Source: Propionibacterium acidifaciens DSM 21887 | GTDB lineage: Bacteria; Actinomycetota; Actinomycetes; Propionibacteriales; Propionibacteriaceae | Direction of reading: 5' to 3' | DNA length: 52,771 nucleotides | NCBI RefSeq assembly: GCF_000426605.1 | Contig: NZ_AUFR01000020.1 | Coordinates: 1 to 52,771 of the forward strand | Part shown: positions 25,147 to 34,080 of the stretch, piece by piece | Layout: every line of letters begins with the position of its first letter | How positions within the stretch are numbered: the stretch's first letter is position 1 | Translations under genes and position numbers: made by a program | Notes under the pieces: model-generated | What the model saw: the letters and a program-made list of their open reading frames with translations, nothing else | Database searches by the model: none | Told to the model about the DNA's origin: nothing

Positions 25147-25854
25147 ATGACGCAGGGCGAGATGTCGCCGGTGACACGCTCCACCGGCCACGACTCCCCG
25201 GGACGCCCCCGCGACCCGCTCGTCGAGCCGCGCGCGCTCACCGCCGCCCTCGAGATCTACGGCCAGCACGGCTGGTCCGGCTTCACGATGGGCCGCGTGA
25301 CGATGCTGGCCCGCGTGGGCAAGTCGTCCATCTACCGCCGTTGGCCCGACCGCGTCGAGCTGCTCACGGCGGCCTTCGAGCGCACGGCCCTGCTCTTCGA
25401 GCTGGACGACAGCCGCGTCGCCGGGCTGCCCTTCCAGGAGCAGCTGCTCACGATGGTCCAGCGCCGCCTCTACACGTACACGACGCCGACCGGCACGGCG
25501 ATCATCCGCCTCCAGGTCGAGCACCACTGCGGCCCCGACGAGGTCGGCGAGATCTGGAAGGGGACGCTCTCGCGGTTCCGCAACGGCCTGCGCATCCTGC
25601 TGGGCGACGCCCACGTCACGAGCAGGCTGCGCCCCGAGGCCTCGCCGGAGCTGCTCGCCGAGGCGCTCGAGGGCAGCATGATCATGCACGCCCTGGCCCC
25701 GCCCTTCCCGGGGGCGGGCGCCGCCAACATCAACGAGCAGTCGTTCGCACTCGTCAAACAGGTCGTGGGCCCCTGGCTGACCGATCCGATGACGCTGCCC
25801 GCCGGCGCCCGCCCGCTGCCCCCGATCATCGGGGCGGGCGGGCGACCGGCGTGA
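25147..25854 (+). CDS. TetR-family transcriptional regulator
   Basis: Protein of 235 residues. The DNA-binding part reads ALTAALEIYGQHGWSGFTMGRVTMLARVGKSSIYRRWPDRVELL (about residues 30-75), a standard TetR helix-turn-helix followed by the YRRWP motif. The rest is a helical ligand domain resembling the TetR C-terminal TetR_C_11-like type. The ligand is unknown. ATG 25147 is chosen because GGGAGAG precedes it. The neighbouring SDR gene, 105 bases downstream in the same direction, may be a target or co-transcribed. Confidence 0.85.
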   Translation: MTQGEMSPVTRSTGHDSPGRPRDPLVEPRALTAALEIYGQHGWSGFTMGRVTMLARVGKSSIYRRWPDRVELLTAAFERTALLFELDDSRVAGLPFQEQLLTMVQRRLYTYTTPTGTAIIRLQVEHHCGPDEVGEIWKGTLSRFRNGLRILLGDAHVTSRLRPEASPELLAEALEGSMIMHALAPPFPGAGAANINEQSFALVKQVVGPWLTDPMTLPAGARPLPPIIGAGGRPA

Positions 25855-25959
25855 GTCCGGCGCAGGACCGGGCGCCCGCCCGGACGACCGACCCGGATCA
25901 CCGGGACGAGCGGGCGGTCGGTGCGGACCGGACCGCGCGGGGCGTGCCACGATGAGGGC

Positions 25960-26715
25960 ATGAGTACCACGAAGACAGCAGTCGTCACCGGAGCATCCAG
26001 CGGTATCGGCGCCGCCACGGCGCGCAGGCTCGCCGCCGAGGGCCTCCACGTCCTCTGCGCGGCGCGCCGCCTCGATCGCCTCACCGCCTTGGCGCAGGAG
26101 ATCGGCGGCACCGCCGTGGAGTGCGACGTCACCTCGCCGGAATCCGTCGCGGGCCTCGTCGAGGCGGTCGGGGGCCGTCTCGACGTGCTGGTCAACAACG
26201 CCGGCGGCGCGTTCGGCGTCGACCGCGTCGAGGACGCCGACATGGCCGACTGGGAGCGCATGTACGCCATCAACGTGACCGGTTCGGCGCGCGTCATCCA
26301 GGGCCTCCTGCCCGCGCTGGAACGGGCCGAGGGCACGATCATGGTCGTCACCTCGACCGCCGCGGAGTACCCCTACCCCGGCGGCGCCGGCTACTGCGGG
26401 GCCAAGGCCGCCGAGCGCAACATCGCCGGGGCGCTGCGCCTCGAACTGGGCGGCCGCCCGGTCCGCGTCCTCGAGATCTGCCCGGGCATGGTCCGCACCG
26501 AGGAGTTCTCGCTCGTGCGCCTGCGCGGCGACCGATCCGCCGCCGACGACGTCTACGCCGGCGTGCCCGAGCCCCTGCTCGCCGAGGACATCGCCGACGC
26601 GATCGCCTGGGCGGTCACCCGCCCCCCGCATGTGAACATCGACCGCATGATCATCCGCCCCCGGGCCCAGGTGAACAACTTCACGGTCCACAGGGACCAG
26701 TCCGAGCGGGGCTGA
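25960..26715 (+). CDS. Short-chain dehydrogenase/reductase
   Basis: Protein of 251 residues with the classical SDR layout. The cofactor loop is VVTGASSGIGAAT (about residues 8-20), with CAARRLDRL after it suggesting NADP. NNAGGAFGVDRVEDADMADWERMYAINVTG, the catalytic Ser in VVTSTAAEYPYPGG, and Tyr-x3-Lys in GYCGAKAAE follow. ICPGMVRTEEFSLVRLRGD resembles the YdfG/serine dehydrogenase-like group that oxidises 3-hydroxy acids, but the substrate is unproven. The ATG is the only start before the cofactor loop. It may belong with the upstream TetR gene. Confidence 0.9.
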   Translation: MSTTKTAVVTGASSGIGAATARRLAAEGLHVLCAARRLDRLTALAQEIGGTAVECDVTSPESVAGLVEAVGGRLDVLVNNAGGAFGVDRVEDADMADWERMYAINVTGSARVIQGLLPALERAEGTIMVVTSTAAEYPYPGGAGYCGAKAAERNIAGALRLELGGRPVRVLEICPGMVRTEEFSLVRLRGDRSAADDVYAGVPEPLLAEDIADAIAWAVTRPPHVNIDRMIIRPRAQVNNFTVHRDQSERG

Positions 26716-26927
26716 GCGCCCGCGGCCCGTCCCCCGCGTCCGTCGGCGTCGTGCCCCTGCGACGCGCCGAGCGCCCACCACGGCCCGGGATCCCCGAGGA
26801 TCGGCCGACGGTCGTCCCGTCCGGCGTGACGACCTCCCGGCGGGGCGCGGAGCGCGGGGAGTCCCCTCGGAGCCCGCCACGACGCGGTACGGACCGGGGC
26901 GAGGAGGGGGCGGGAGGCATGAACAAC

Positions 26928-26964
26928 GGAGGGGCCCCGCACCGGTTCGGTGCGGGGCCCCTCC
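26928..26964 (-). terminator. Transcarboxylase operon terminator
   Basis: A perfect 16-bp stem: GGAGGGGCCCCGCACC (26928-26943) with GGTGCGGGGCCCCTCC (26949-26964). On the minus strand it is followed by GTTGTT. It starts 18 bases past the 1.3S stop. Confidence 0.8.
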
Positions 26965-26981
26965 TCCGCCGCGGCTCGGAC

Positions 26982-27356
26982 TCAGCCGATCTTGATGAGA
27001 CCCTGGCCGCCCTGGACGGCCTGGCGGACCTCGACGAGGATCTTCTCGACGGTGCCATCGGTGGGGGCCTGGATCTCGGTCTCCATCTTCATGGCCTCGA
27101 GCGTCGCGACGACCTGACCGGCCTTCACCGCGTCGCCCTCCTCGACGAGGATCTTGGACACGGTGCCGGCCAGCGGCGCGGGGATCTCGCCCTCGCCGGC
27201 CGCGCCTGCGGCGCCTCCCGAGACCGGGGCCGGGGCCGAGGCCGGGCCGCCGGCGCCGCCCCCGAACAGGATCGTGCCCATCGCATTGTTCTGGGTCTTG
27301 TCGACGTCGACATCGACGTCGTACGCGACGCCGTTGACGGTTACCTTCAGCTTCAT
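26982..27356 (-). CDS. Methylmalonyl-CoA carboxyltransferase 1.3S subunit (biotin carrier)
   Basis: Protein of 124 residues. The biotinyl subunit of transcarboxylase shuttles the carboxyl group between the 12S and 5S subunits. The start MKLKVTVNGVAYDVDVDVDK and the block GTILFGGG are near-identical to the P. freudenreichii 1.3S protein (123 residues). An Ala/Pro/Gly hinge follows (about 35-57). The biotinyl domain has GEIPAPLAGTVSKILV and the biotin Lys90 in LEAMKMETEI, ending GGQGLIKIG. It is the last gene of the operon and is followed by a strong terminator. Confidence 0.97.
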   Translation of the reverse strand: MKLKVTVNGVAYDVDVDVDKTQNNAMGTILFGGGAGGPASAPAPVSGGAAGAAGEGEIPAPLAGTVSKILVEEGDAVKAGQVVATLEAMKMETEIQAPTDGTVEKILVEVRQAVQGGQGLIKIG

Positions 27357-27372
27357 GTCAGTCTCTTCCGGA

Positions 27373-27618
27373 TCAACGAATGGAATGGTTCTGAAGAGCC
27401 CTGCGGCCCTGGCGGACCCAGTTCGGGCTCGGGGCGAAACGAACGGCCTGGACCGATCCGTCGTTGCCGAGATAGGCGGACACGGCAGCCGAGATGGCCA
27501 CCAAGACGTCCTCCGGGACCCCCGGGCTGGCCGCCTTCAACGAACGCACCTCGGCCTCGAGAGCGGACAGACGCTTGGTGAGCGTCGCGATCACGAGGTC
27601 CTTCTCACTGTCAGACAT
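27373..27618 (-). CDS. Small protein of the transcarboxylase operon
   Basis: Protein of 81 residues. The first 30 form a probable coiled coil (MSDSEKDLVIATLTKRLSAL and on). The middle is helical (PEDVLVAISAAVSAYLGND). The C-terminus is basic (SPNWVRQGRRALQNHSIR). The C-terminal stretch recalls the small epsilon- or gamma-type subunits and hypothetical proteins found next to biotin-dependent carboxyltransferases, but I cannot name a proven function. It starts 18 bases after the 12S stop and precedes 1.3S by 16 bases, so it is translated with the complex. A role in assembly or in holding 12S and 1.3S together is plausible inference. ATG 27618 follows AAGGAG. Confidence 0.75.
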   Translation of the reverse strand: MSDSEKDLVIATLTKRLSALEAEVRSLKAASPGVPEDVLVAISAAVSAYLGNDGSVQAVRFAPSPNWVRQGRRALQNHSIR

Positions 27619-27634
27619 GTTCAACTCCTTCCGA

Positions 27635-29206
27635 TCAGCAGGGCATGTTGCCATGCTTCTTGGCCGGACGGGGCTGACGCTTGGTGGCGTACATCTCCAG
27701 CGCGGCGGCGATCTTGCGGCGGGTGTCGGCCGGATCGATCACATCGTCGACCTGGCCTCGGGCTGCGGCCACGTACGGCGTGTTGAACGCATCGCGGTAC
27801 TCCTCGATCTTCTCGGCGCGAATGGCCTCGGGATCCTCGGCGGACGCGATCTCCTTGCGGAAGATCACGTTGGCGGCGCCGTCGGCGCCCATCACCGCGA
27901 TCTCGGCGGTGGGCCAGGCGTAGACGGCGTCGGCGCCCAGGTCGCGGTTGCACATGGCCAGGTAGGACCCGCCGTAGGCCTTGCGGAGCACGACGGTGAC
28001 CTTCGGTACGGTGGCCTCGGAGTAGGCGTACAGCATCTTCGCGCCGTGGCGGATGATGCCGCCGTACTCCTGCTGGACACCGGGCAGGAAGCCGGGGACG
28101 TCCACGAACTGCACCAGCGGGATGTTGAACGAGTCGCAGAAGTTGATGAACTCGGCGGCCTTGTCGGAGGCGTCGATGTCGAGGCAGCCCGACATCACCT
28201 TCGGCTGGTTCGCCACGACGCCGACCGTGCGGCCGTTGACGCGGGCGAAGGCGGTGACGATGTTCGTCGCCCAGCCGGCCTTGACCTCAAGGTAGTCGCC
28301 CCAGTCGACGATCTCGGCGATGACGTCCCGGACGTCGTAGCCCTTCGTGCCCTCGATCGGGACGATGTCGCGCAGCCCCTCGCACGGGGAGACGTCGTTG
28401 TTCGGGTTGACGAACTCGGCCTCCTCGGTGTTGTTCTGCGGCAGGAAGCTCAGGAGCTTGCGGGCGATGAGGACCGCCGCGTCGTCGTCCTCGGCCACGA
28501 AGTGGATGTTGCCACTGGTGGTCATGTGGGCGTCGGCGCCGCCGAGCTGGTCGGCCGTGACCTCCTCGCCGGTGACCGACTTGATGACGGCGGGGCCCGT
28601 GATGAACATGTGGGCCTTCTTCGTCATGATGATGAAGTCGGTCAGCGCCGGTGAGTACGAGGCGCCGCCGGCGCAGGGGCCGGCGATGATGGCGATCTGC
28701 GGGACGACGCCGGACAGCTTGACGTTCGCGAAGAACATCTTGCCGTAGCCGGACAGCGAGTCGATGCCCTCCTGGATCCGGGCGCCGCCCGAGTCGTAGA
28801 AGAACAGGAACGGCGTGCCGGTGACCAGCGCCTGCTCCATCGTCTCGACGACCTTGGTCGACTGGGTCTCGCCGGCCGAGCCGCCCATGACGGTGAAGTC
28901 CTGGGAGGCGACGTGGACGGGACGGCCGAAGATCGTGCCGCGACCGGTGACCACGCCATCGGCGGGCACGACGGCCCTGTCCATGCCGAACAACGTGGTG
29001 CGGTGCTTGCGGAAGGCGCCGACCTCGTCGAACGAATGGGAGTCGAGCAGATTGTCGATGCGCTCGCGAGCGGTCTGCTTGCCGCGCTCGCGCTGCTTCT
29101 GCAAGCGGGACTCGCCGCCGCCGAGCTCGATGGTGCGGCGCTGCTCGGCGAGCTGCTCCACACGCCCGGCCATGGTATCGGCCAGCTTGATGTTGTTGTT
29201 AGCCAT
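27635..29206 (-). CDS. Methylmalonyl-CoA carboxyltransferase 12S subunit
   Basis: Protein of 523 residues, the size of the P. freudenreichii 12S subunit. It transfers CO2 from methylmalonyl-CoA to biotin. Two crotonase-type halves are present. Acyl-CoA and biotin binding segments include VMGGSAGETQSTKVVETMEQAL, FYDSGGARIQEG, IIAGPCAGGASYSPALTDF and, in the second half, VDVPGFLPGVQQEYGGIIRHGAKML and KAYGGSYLAMCNRDLGAD. The C-terminus RPAKKHGNMPC closely resembles that of the known enzyme. The ATG is preceded by an AAGGTG-like site. It follows the 5S gene by 15 bases. Confidence 0.97.
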   Translation of the reverse strand: MANNNIKLADTMAGRVEQLAEQRRTIELGGGESRLQKQRERGKQTARERIDNLLDSHSFDEVGAFRKHRTTLFGMDRAVVPADGVVTGRGTIFGRPVHVASQDFTVMGGSAGETQSTKVVETMEQALVTGTPFLFFYDSGGARIQEGIDSLSGYGKMFFANVKLSGVVPQIAIIAGPCAGGASYSPALTDFIIMTKKAHMFITGPAVIKSVTGEEVTADQLGGADAHMTTSGNIHFVAEDDDAAVLIARKLLSFLPQNNTEEAEFVNPNNDVSPCEGLRDIVPIEGTKGYDVRDVIAEIVDWGDYLEVKAGWATNIVTAFARVNGRTVGVVANQPKVMSGCLDIDASDKAAEFINFCDSFNIPLVQFVDVPGFLPGVQQEYGGIIRHGAKMLYAYSEATVPKVTVVLRKAYGGSYLAMCNRDLGADAVYAWPTAEIAVMGADGAANVIFRKEIASAEDPEAIRAEKIEEYRDAFNTPYVAAARGQVDDVIDPADTRRKIAAALEMYATKRQPRPAKKHGNMPC

Positions 29207-29221
29207 GGTTGGCGATCACCT

Positions 29222-30736
29222 TCACGCGGGCTCGACGGTGACCTCGTGGCTGGTGCCACCGACGGTCACGCTGTAGCTGATGGGGCCGGAGACTGCTGCC
29301 GACGTGGTGCCCTCGGCCTCGGCCTTGAGCTGGGCCTCGGACAGGCCGACGTTCTTGGGGCCCTCGGAGCGGTGCTCGAAGAAGGTCGGGGCGACCCCCG
29401 GGAACAGCGCGTAGGTGAGGACGTCCTCGTCGGTGCCGTTGAAGCCTGGGAGCTTCGAGGCCTCCTCGACCTGCTTGTCCCACTCGGGCTCGAGCAGATC
29501 TGCGGGGCGGCAGGTGATCAGCTTCTTGCCCGTCTGCTCCGCGGCGAGCTTGGCGATGTCGGCGTCGCGCTCGGCGGGGCTGGCGCCGTAGTAGCCGAGC
29601 ATGAGGTCGGCGAACTCGCCGGTCATGCGCTTGTAGGGGCCCATGAGGACGTTGAACACGGCCTGGGTGCCGACGATCTGGCTGGACGGGGTGACCAGCG
29701 GCGGGTAGCCGGCGGCCTCCTTGACCTTCGGGACCTCGGCCATGACCTCGTCGATGCGGTCCTCGGCGCCCTGGGCGCGCAGCTGGGACTCCATGTTGGA
29801 GAGCATGCCGCCGGGGATCTGCGAGCTGAAGATGTTGGTGTCGACGAGCGTCTTCGACTCGAAGTTGCGGTACTTCGGGCGGATGTCGCGGAAGTGGTCG
29901 CGGATCTTGAGGAGGCGGTCCATGTCGAGGCCGCTGGTGTAGCCGGTGTTCTCGAGCATCTCGACGACCGACTCGGTCGGGTTGTGGCCCGGGCCGAGGG
30001 ACATGGAGCTGATGGCGGCGTCGACGACGTCGGCGCCGGCCTCGATGGCCTTCATGAGCGAGACCAGGGTGACGCCCGTGGTGGAGTGGCAGTGGACGTT
30101 GATCTGGACGTCCGTGCCGTAGGTGTCCTTGATGCCCTTGACGATGTCGTAGGCGGGCTGGGGCTTGAGGAGCGCGGCCATGTCCTTGAAGGCGATGGAG
30201 TCGGCGCCCATGTCGAGGAGCTGACCGGCGAGCTTCACGTAGCCCTCGGTGGTGTGGGCGGGGCTGATCGTGTAGCAGATGGTGCCCTGCGCATGCTTGC
30301 CGGCCTTCTTGACGGCGGCCATGGCGTGCTCGATGTTGCGCGGATCGTTCATGGCGTCGAAGACGCGGAAGACGTCCATGCCGTTCTCGGCCGACTTCTC
30401 CACGAAGCGGTCGACGACCTCGTCGTTGTAGTGGCGGTACCCGAGCAGGTTCTGGCCCCGCAGCAGCATCTGGAGGCGGGTGTTCGGCATCAGCGTGCGG
30501 AAGGTGCGCAGACGCTCCCACGGATCCTCGTTGAGGAAGCGGATGCAGGAATCGTAGGTGGCGCCGCCCCAGCACTCGACGGACCAGTAGCCGGCCGCAT
30601 CGATGTCGGCGCAGGCATCGACCATGTCCTCCATGGCCATACGGGTGGCGAACAGACTCTGATGGGCATCGCGCAGCACGAGCTCGGTGACACCGATCTC
30701 GCGCGGCTCGGAAACCTCAATTTCTCGCGGACTCAT
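29222..30736 (-). CDS. Methylmalonyl-CoA carboxyltransferase 5S subunit
   Basis: Protein of 504 residues. It carboxylates pyruvate to oxaloacetate from carboxybiotin. The metal-dependent TIM-barrel start VTELVLRDAHQSLFATRM carries the catalytic Asp. CWGGATYDSCIRFLNEDPWERLR, the metal His pair in INVHCHSTTG, and the carbamylated-Lys region ADSIAFKDMAALL follow. The rest is the carboxyltransferase C-terminal domain. ATG 30736 (after GGAAGGATG) gives the length of the P. freudenreichii protein. The longer upstream frame overlaps the divergent promoter region. It is the first gene of the operon 5S-12S-small protein-1.3S. Confidence 0.96.
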   Translation of the reverse strand: MSPREIEVSEPREIGVTELVLRDAHQSLFATRMAMEDMVDACADIDAAGYWSVECWGGATYDSCIRFLNEDPWERLRTFRTLMPNTRLQMLLRGQNLLGYRHYNDEVVDRFVEKSAENGMDVFRVFDAMNDPRNIEHAMAAVKKAGKHAQGTICYTISPAHTTEGYVKLAGQLLDMGADSIAFKDMAALLKPQPAYDIVKGIKDTYGTDVQINVHCHSTTGVTLVSLMKAIEAGADVVDAAISSMSLGPGHNPTESVVEMLENTGYTSGLDMDRLLKIRDHFRDIRPKYRNFESKTLVDTNIFSSQIPGGMLSNMESQLRAQGAEDRIDEVMAEVPKVKEAAGYPPLVTPSSQIVGTQAVFNVLMGPYKRMTGEFADLMLGYYGASPAERDADIAKLAAEQTGKKLITCRPADLLEPEWDKQVEEASKLPGFNGTDEDVLTYALFPGVAPTFFEHRSEGPKNVGLSEAQLKAEAEGTTSAAVSGPISYSVTVGGTSHEVTVEPA

Positions 30737-30905
30737 GGGCTCATCCTTCCACGTCCCGATCGCTCCGGCAGCATCGGGGCCCCGCTTGCGCCGAGCGGCG
30801 GCCGGGAGCGGGCGCCCCGGCGAGAGGAGTCGCGCCCGGTCGTCCGGCGACGCCGCGCCTGGCACGGGGTCGCGTCCGGTCGGGGCGATGCGGTGTACTG
30901 GGGTC

Positions 30906-32159
30906 ATGATCGTCGAGCTCTCCTACATCCGTTCCAGCGACACCGACTCGGTCGGCAGAACAGCGGCCCGCCTCGGTGAGCGCCTGCGCAACGGGGTCGA
31001 GGTGGCTCCGGGCTTCGTCGTCACGGCCGACGACCTGGCCGAGCTCGCCGAGCGCGAGCAGCTCCCGGCGCGGCTCGAGGGCGCGTCCCCGGAGGAGGCC
31101 GCCGCCATCGCGACCGAGGTCATCGGGGCCGCCGAGCTGCCCGCCGATCTCGTGGACGACCTGGCCGGAAGCATCGCCGCGCTGGGCCGCGACGCCTGGG
31201 TGAGCGTCCAGGCCTCCCCCGCCGGACGCGACCTGGGCGTCAGCCGCGAGGTGCTCGGCCCGGTCCGGGGAGCCGACGCGACCTGGGAGCTGGTCCGCAG
31301 GGTGTGGGCCTCGCTGTGGGCGCCCGAGGCCGTCGCCCGCCGCGAGGAGAAGGGCGTCGCCGACGCCCAGGACGGGCTCGCCGTCCTGGTGCAGCGGGCC
31401 GAGGCCCCCGCCGAACCGGTCGGGGCCGAGCGGCCCGCCCAGGAGGAGCTGCCCGTCGAGGAGCCGGACGCCGAAGAGGCGGGTTCCGAGGAGGCGCACG
31501 AGGCGGAATCCGCCGAGGAGGTCGTCGCCGAGGCCGAGCGGATCGAGGACGAGGCCAGGGTCGTCGAGAGCGCCGAGATCATCGCCGACGAGGCGGAACC
31601 CGCCGAGGCCGCCGAGGTGATCGTCGAGGAGGCCGAGGCCGCCGAGACCGCCGCCCGGGAGAGGCCGGCGGGGACCGCCGCCGCCGGGGGCTCGACGGCG
31701 CCGGACGACGACGCGGAACCGGCCGGGCCGGAGAGGCCCGCGGGAACGGAACCGGAGGGGACCGGGGCGGAGCCGCGGGAGCCCCGCGGGGCCGGACCGG
31801 CCGAGGACGGGATCGTCGAGGCGGAGGTGACCGCCGCGGGAGCCCCGTCGGAGGAGACCGCCGGGGGCGAACCGGCCGGGCCGGAGGAGCCCTCCCCCGC
31901 CACCGCCGTCGAGGCCGGGACCGTCGGGGAGAGGGCCGACGGGCGAACGATCGGCGGGGCCGCCGAGGAGCCCCCCTCCGGGGAGCCCGGGGACGGGTCC
32001 GGTGCGACCGAGGCCCGCGGTTCGACGAGCGCGGAGGGCGGGAGGCCCGCCCGGGACGATCCGGAGCCGGCCCGTCGGCGGAGGACCGCCGTCCCCCTCA
32101 TCATCGGCGTCCTCCTCGTCATCGCGGTCCTCCTCGCCAAGCGGCGGCGGCACCGCTGA
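30906..32159 (+). CDS. PEP-synthase-like pseudoenzyme with acidic stalk and membrane tail
   Basis: Protein of 417 residues. Residues 1 to about 165 match the N-terminal ATP-grasp region of PEP synthase or PPDK: DSVGRTAARLGERLRNGVEVAPGFVVTADDL, then a helical region, then WVSVQASPAGRDLGVSREVLG in place of the usual RSSA..ED..AG nucleotide motif, then LVRRVWASLWAPEAVARREEKG and LAVLVQRAEAP. The nucleotide motif is not conserved, and the phosphohistidine and PEP-binding domains are absent, so it is unlikely to be active. Residues about 166-385 are a low-complexity Glu/Ala/Pro/Gly stalk. A single C-terminal membrane segment (AVPLIIGVLLVIAVLLAKRR) would anchor it with the N-terminal domain in the cytosol. 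ATG 30906 begins MIVELSYIRSSDTDSVG. It is divergent from the transcarboxylase operon. Confidence 0.7.
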   Translation: MIVELSYIRSSDTDSVGRTAARLGERLRNGVEVAPGFVVTADDLAELAEREQLPARLEGASPEEAAAIATEVIGAAELPADLVDDLAGSIAALGRDAWVSVQASPAGRDLGVSREVLGPVRGADATWELVRRVWASLWAPEAVARREEKGVADAQDGLAVLVQRAEAPAEPVGAERPAQEELPVEEPDAEEAGSEEAHEAESAEEVVAEAERIEDEARVVESAEIIADEAEPAEAAEVIVEEAEAAETAARERPAGTAAAGGSTAPDDDAEPAGPERPAGTEPEGTGAEPREPRGAGPAEDGIVEAEVTAAGAPSEETAGGEPAGPEEPSPATAVEAGTVGERADGRTIGGAAEEPPSGEPGDGSGATEARGSTSAEGGRPARDDPEPARRRRTAVPLIIGVLLVIAVLLAKRRRHR

Positions 32160-32355
32160 GGGGCGGTCCGCCGACGGCACTCCGGCGCGGACCCGGGCAT
32201 CCGATCCGTTGCCCTGAGTGCGCACCGGCGGAGGAAGGAAGCCGTCGCCCGCACGGCCCCTCCCAACGGGGCCACCAGCAAGATAACGGGACGGCCTCGT
32301 CGGCGCCGCTTCGGTGCGCACCGGGACCGCCCGGCGGCGCACCGGGACTCGGGGC

Positions 32356-33708
32356 TCAGCAGCCGGTGTCGCCCCGCCTGCGGCGGCGCAGTCGATCCCA
32401 GTGGTCGAGGCGCTCGCGGACCAGGCGCTCGACGCCGTTGCCGGTCGGTTCGTAGAAGCGCTCGCGCTCGTCCGGGGGCGGGTAGCCCTCGGGCATGTGG
32501 TCGGCGCCCGAGAATCCGTCGGCGGTGTCCGGGTCGTACTGGTAACCGGCCCCGTAACCGAGGTCCTTCATGAGCTCGGTGGGCGCGTTGAGGACATGGG
32601 CCGGCGGACGGAGGGAACCCGTTCGCCGCGCCGCGGCCCGCGCCCGGGCGAAGCCCCGGTGGATGCTGATCGACTTGGGCGCGGTGGCCAGGTGAACGAC
32701 CGCCTGGGCGATGGCGAGCTCGCCCTCCGGGGAACCGAGCCGCTCGTAGGCCGTCCAGGCGCCCAACGCCGCTTGGAGCGCGCCGGGGTCGGCGAGACCC
32801 ACGTCCTCGCTGGCGAAGCGCACGAGACGGCGGGCGACGTAGAGCGGGTCCTCGCCGCCGGCCAGCATCCGGGCCAGCCAGTACAGGGCGGCATCCGGGT
32901 CGGAGCCCCGCATCGACTTGTGGAGCGCGGAGACGAGGTTGTAGTGCTCCTCGCCGGACTTGTCGTAGGAGGGGACGCGAGTGGCGACAACGGCGGCGAG
33001 ACCCGTCTCGTCGAGCGGTGCGGACGACGGCGCCTCGAGGAGTTGCTCGACCATGCCCAGCAGGTGGCGTCCGTCGCCGTCGGCCATGGCGATCAGCGAG
33101 GCGCGAGCGCTCTCGGTGAGCGGCAACCGCCTGCCGGTGAGTCGCTGCGCGCGCTCGAGGAGCTCGGCCAGGCCGACGCCGTCGAGGCGGTGCAGGACGA
33201 GGACCTGGCAGCGCGACAGGAGCGCACCGTTGAGCTCGAAGCTGGGGTTCTCGGTGGTCGCGCCCACAAGCACGACCGTGCCGTCCTCGACGTAGGGCAG
33301 CAGGCAGTCCTGCTGGGCGCGGTTGAAACGGTGCACCTCGTCGACGAACAGAAGCGTGCCCCGGCCGCCCCGGCGACGTCTCCCAGCCGCGGCAAAAATC
33401 CTCCGCAGATCGGCCACCCCGGAGAAAGTCGCCGAGACCTGCTCGACGTCGAGTCCGACGCGCGCGGCGAGCAGCCGGGCGATCGTCGTCTTGCCGCAGC
33501 CGGGAGGGCCCCACAGGATGATCGAGGACAGCCGACCGGCCTCCACCATCCGCCCCAGCGGGGCGTCGGGGGCAAGCAGGTGGCCCTGCCCGACCACCTC
33601 CTCCAGGGCGCGCGGACGCAGCCGGTCGGCCAAGGGACGGTCCGGGACGGGGCGGCCATCGCCCGTCGCCGGGGCGTCGAAGAGTGCGGGGGCGTCCTCG
33701 GTGCTCAT
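32356..33708 (-). CDS. rarA: Replication-associated recombination protein A (RarA/MgsA)
   Basis: Protein of 450 residues. This AAA+ ATPase is related to clamp loaders and acts at stalled forks. PLADRLRPRALEEVVGQGHLL, Walker A GPPGCGKTTIA, Walker B LLFVDEVHRFN, sensor 1 GATTENPSF and the arginine finger region NGALLSRCQVLVL are present. The C-terminal tetramerisation part contains YDKSGEEHYNLVSALHKSMRGSDPDAALYWLARML and SEDVGLADPGAL, ending HMPEGYPPPDERERFYEP. This is a housekeeping gene with no close partner here. Confidence 0.95.
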   Translation of the reverse strand: MSTEDAPALFDAPATGDGRPVPDRPLADRLRPRALEEVVGQGHLLAPDAPLGRMVEAGRLSSIILWGPPGCGKTTIARLLAARVGLDVEQVSATFSGVADLRRIFAAAGRRRRGGRGTLLFVDEVHRFNRAQQDCLLPYVEDGTVVLVGATTENPSFELNGALLSRCQVLVLHRLDGVGLAELLERAQRLTGRRLPLTESARASLIAMADGDGRHLLGMVEQLLEAPSSAPLDETGLAAVVATRVPSYDKSGEEHYNLVSALHKSMRGSDPDAALYWLARMLAGGEDPLYVARRLVRFASEDVGLADPGALQAALGAWTAYERLGSPEGELAIAQAVVHLATAPKSISIHRGFARARAAARRTGSLRPPAHVLNAPTELMKDLGYGAGYQYDPDTADGFSGADHMPEGYPPPDERERFYEPTGNGVERLVRERLDHWDRLRRRRRGDTGC

Positions 33709-34080
33709 GCTTCCAGGCTACGGCGGAGCCCCGGCACTCCGGCGGGACGAGGACGAGCGATCGGGCCCGCCGAGATCCGTCCTGCATCCGGGGGGAGCCC
33801 GGAGGAGGCGGTGGGCTGGAACCGGCCCCGAGCGAAGACCGTCCTCGCATCCGGGGAACCGGGGCCGCGGCCACCCGCGGCAGCGGCTCGGCCCCCGATG
33901 GCCGGCCCGAGGGCCGGGCCGGGGTGCTGCGCGTCCGCGCCCCCGGAACACCCCCGGGATTCGGAAGGAATCACTTGTCACCGCGGTTTCGATGACTCTT
34001 CGAGGGCTACTGTGACCCCTGGCGGGTGTACGCGCTGCCCGCACCAGGACAGTCCCCTCATCCCAGTCCAGGAGCCCCTC
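33709..34080. other. Intergenic stretch between divergent genes
   Basis: No gene is visible in these 372 bases. A short direct repeat (CCGTCCTGCATCCGGGG near 33778 and CCGTCCTCGCATCCGGGG near 33840) lies about 62 bases apart. TTGTCA at 33975 could be a -35 element for the glycosyltransferase-like gene, but no -10 at proper spacing was found. AGGAG at 34069 is the ribosome site for ATG 34081. Confidence 0.4.

Noticed and set aside
32314-34080. N-terminal two thirds of a 908-codon plus-strand frame
   Set aside because: Opposite rarA. Only the part from ATG 34081 reads as a protein.
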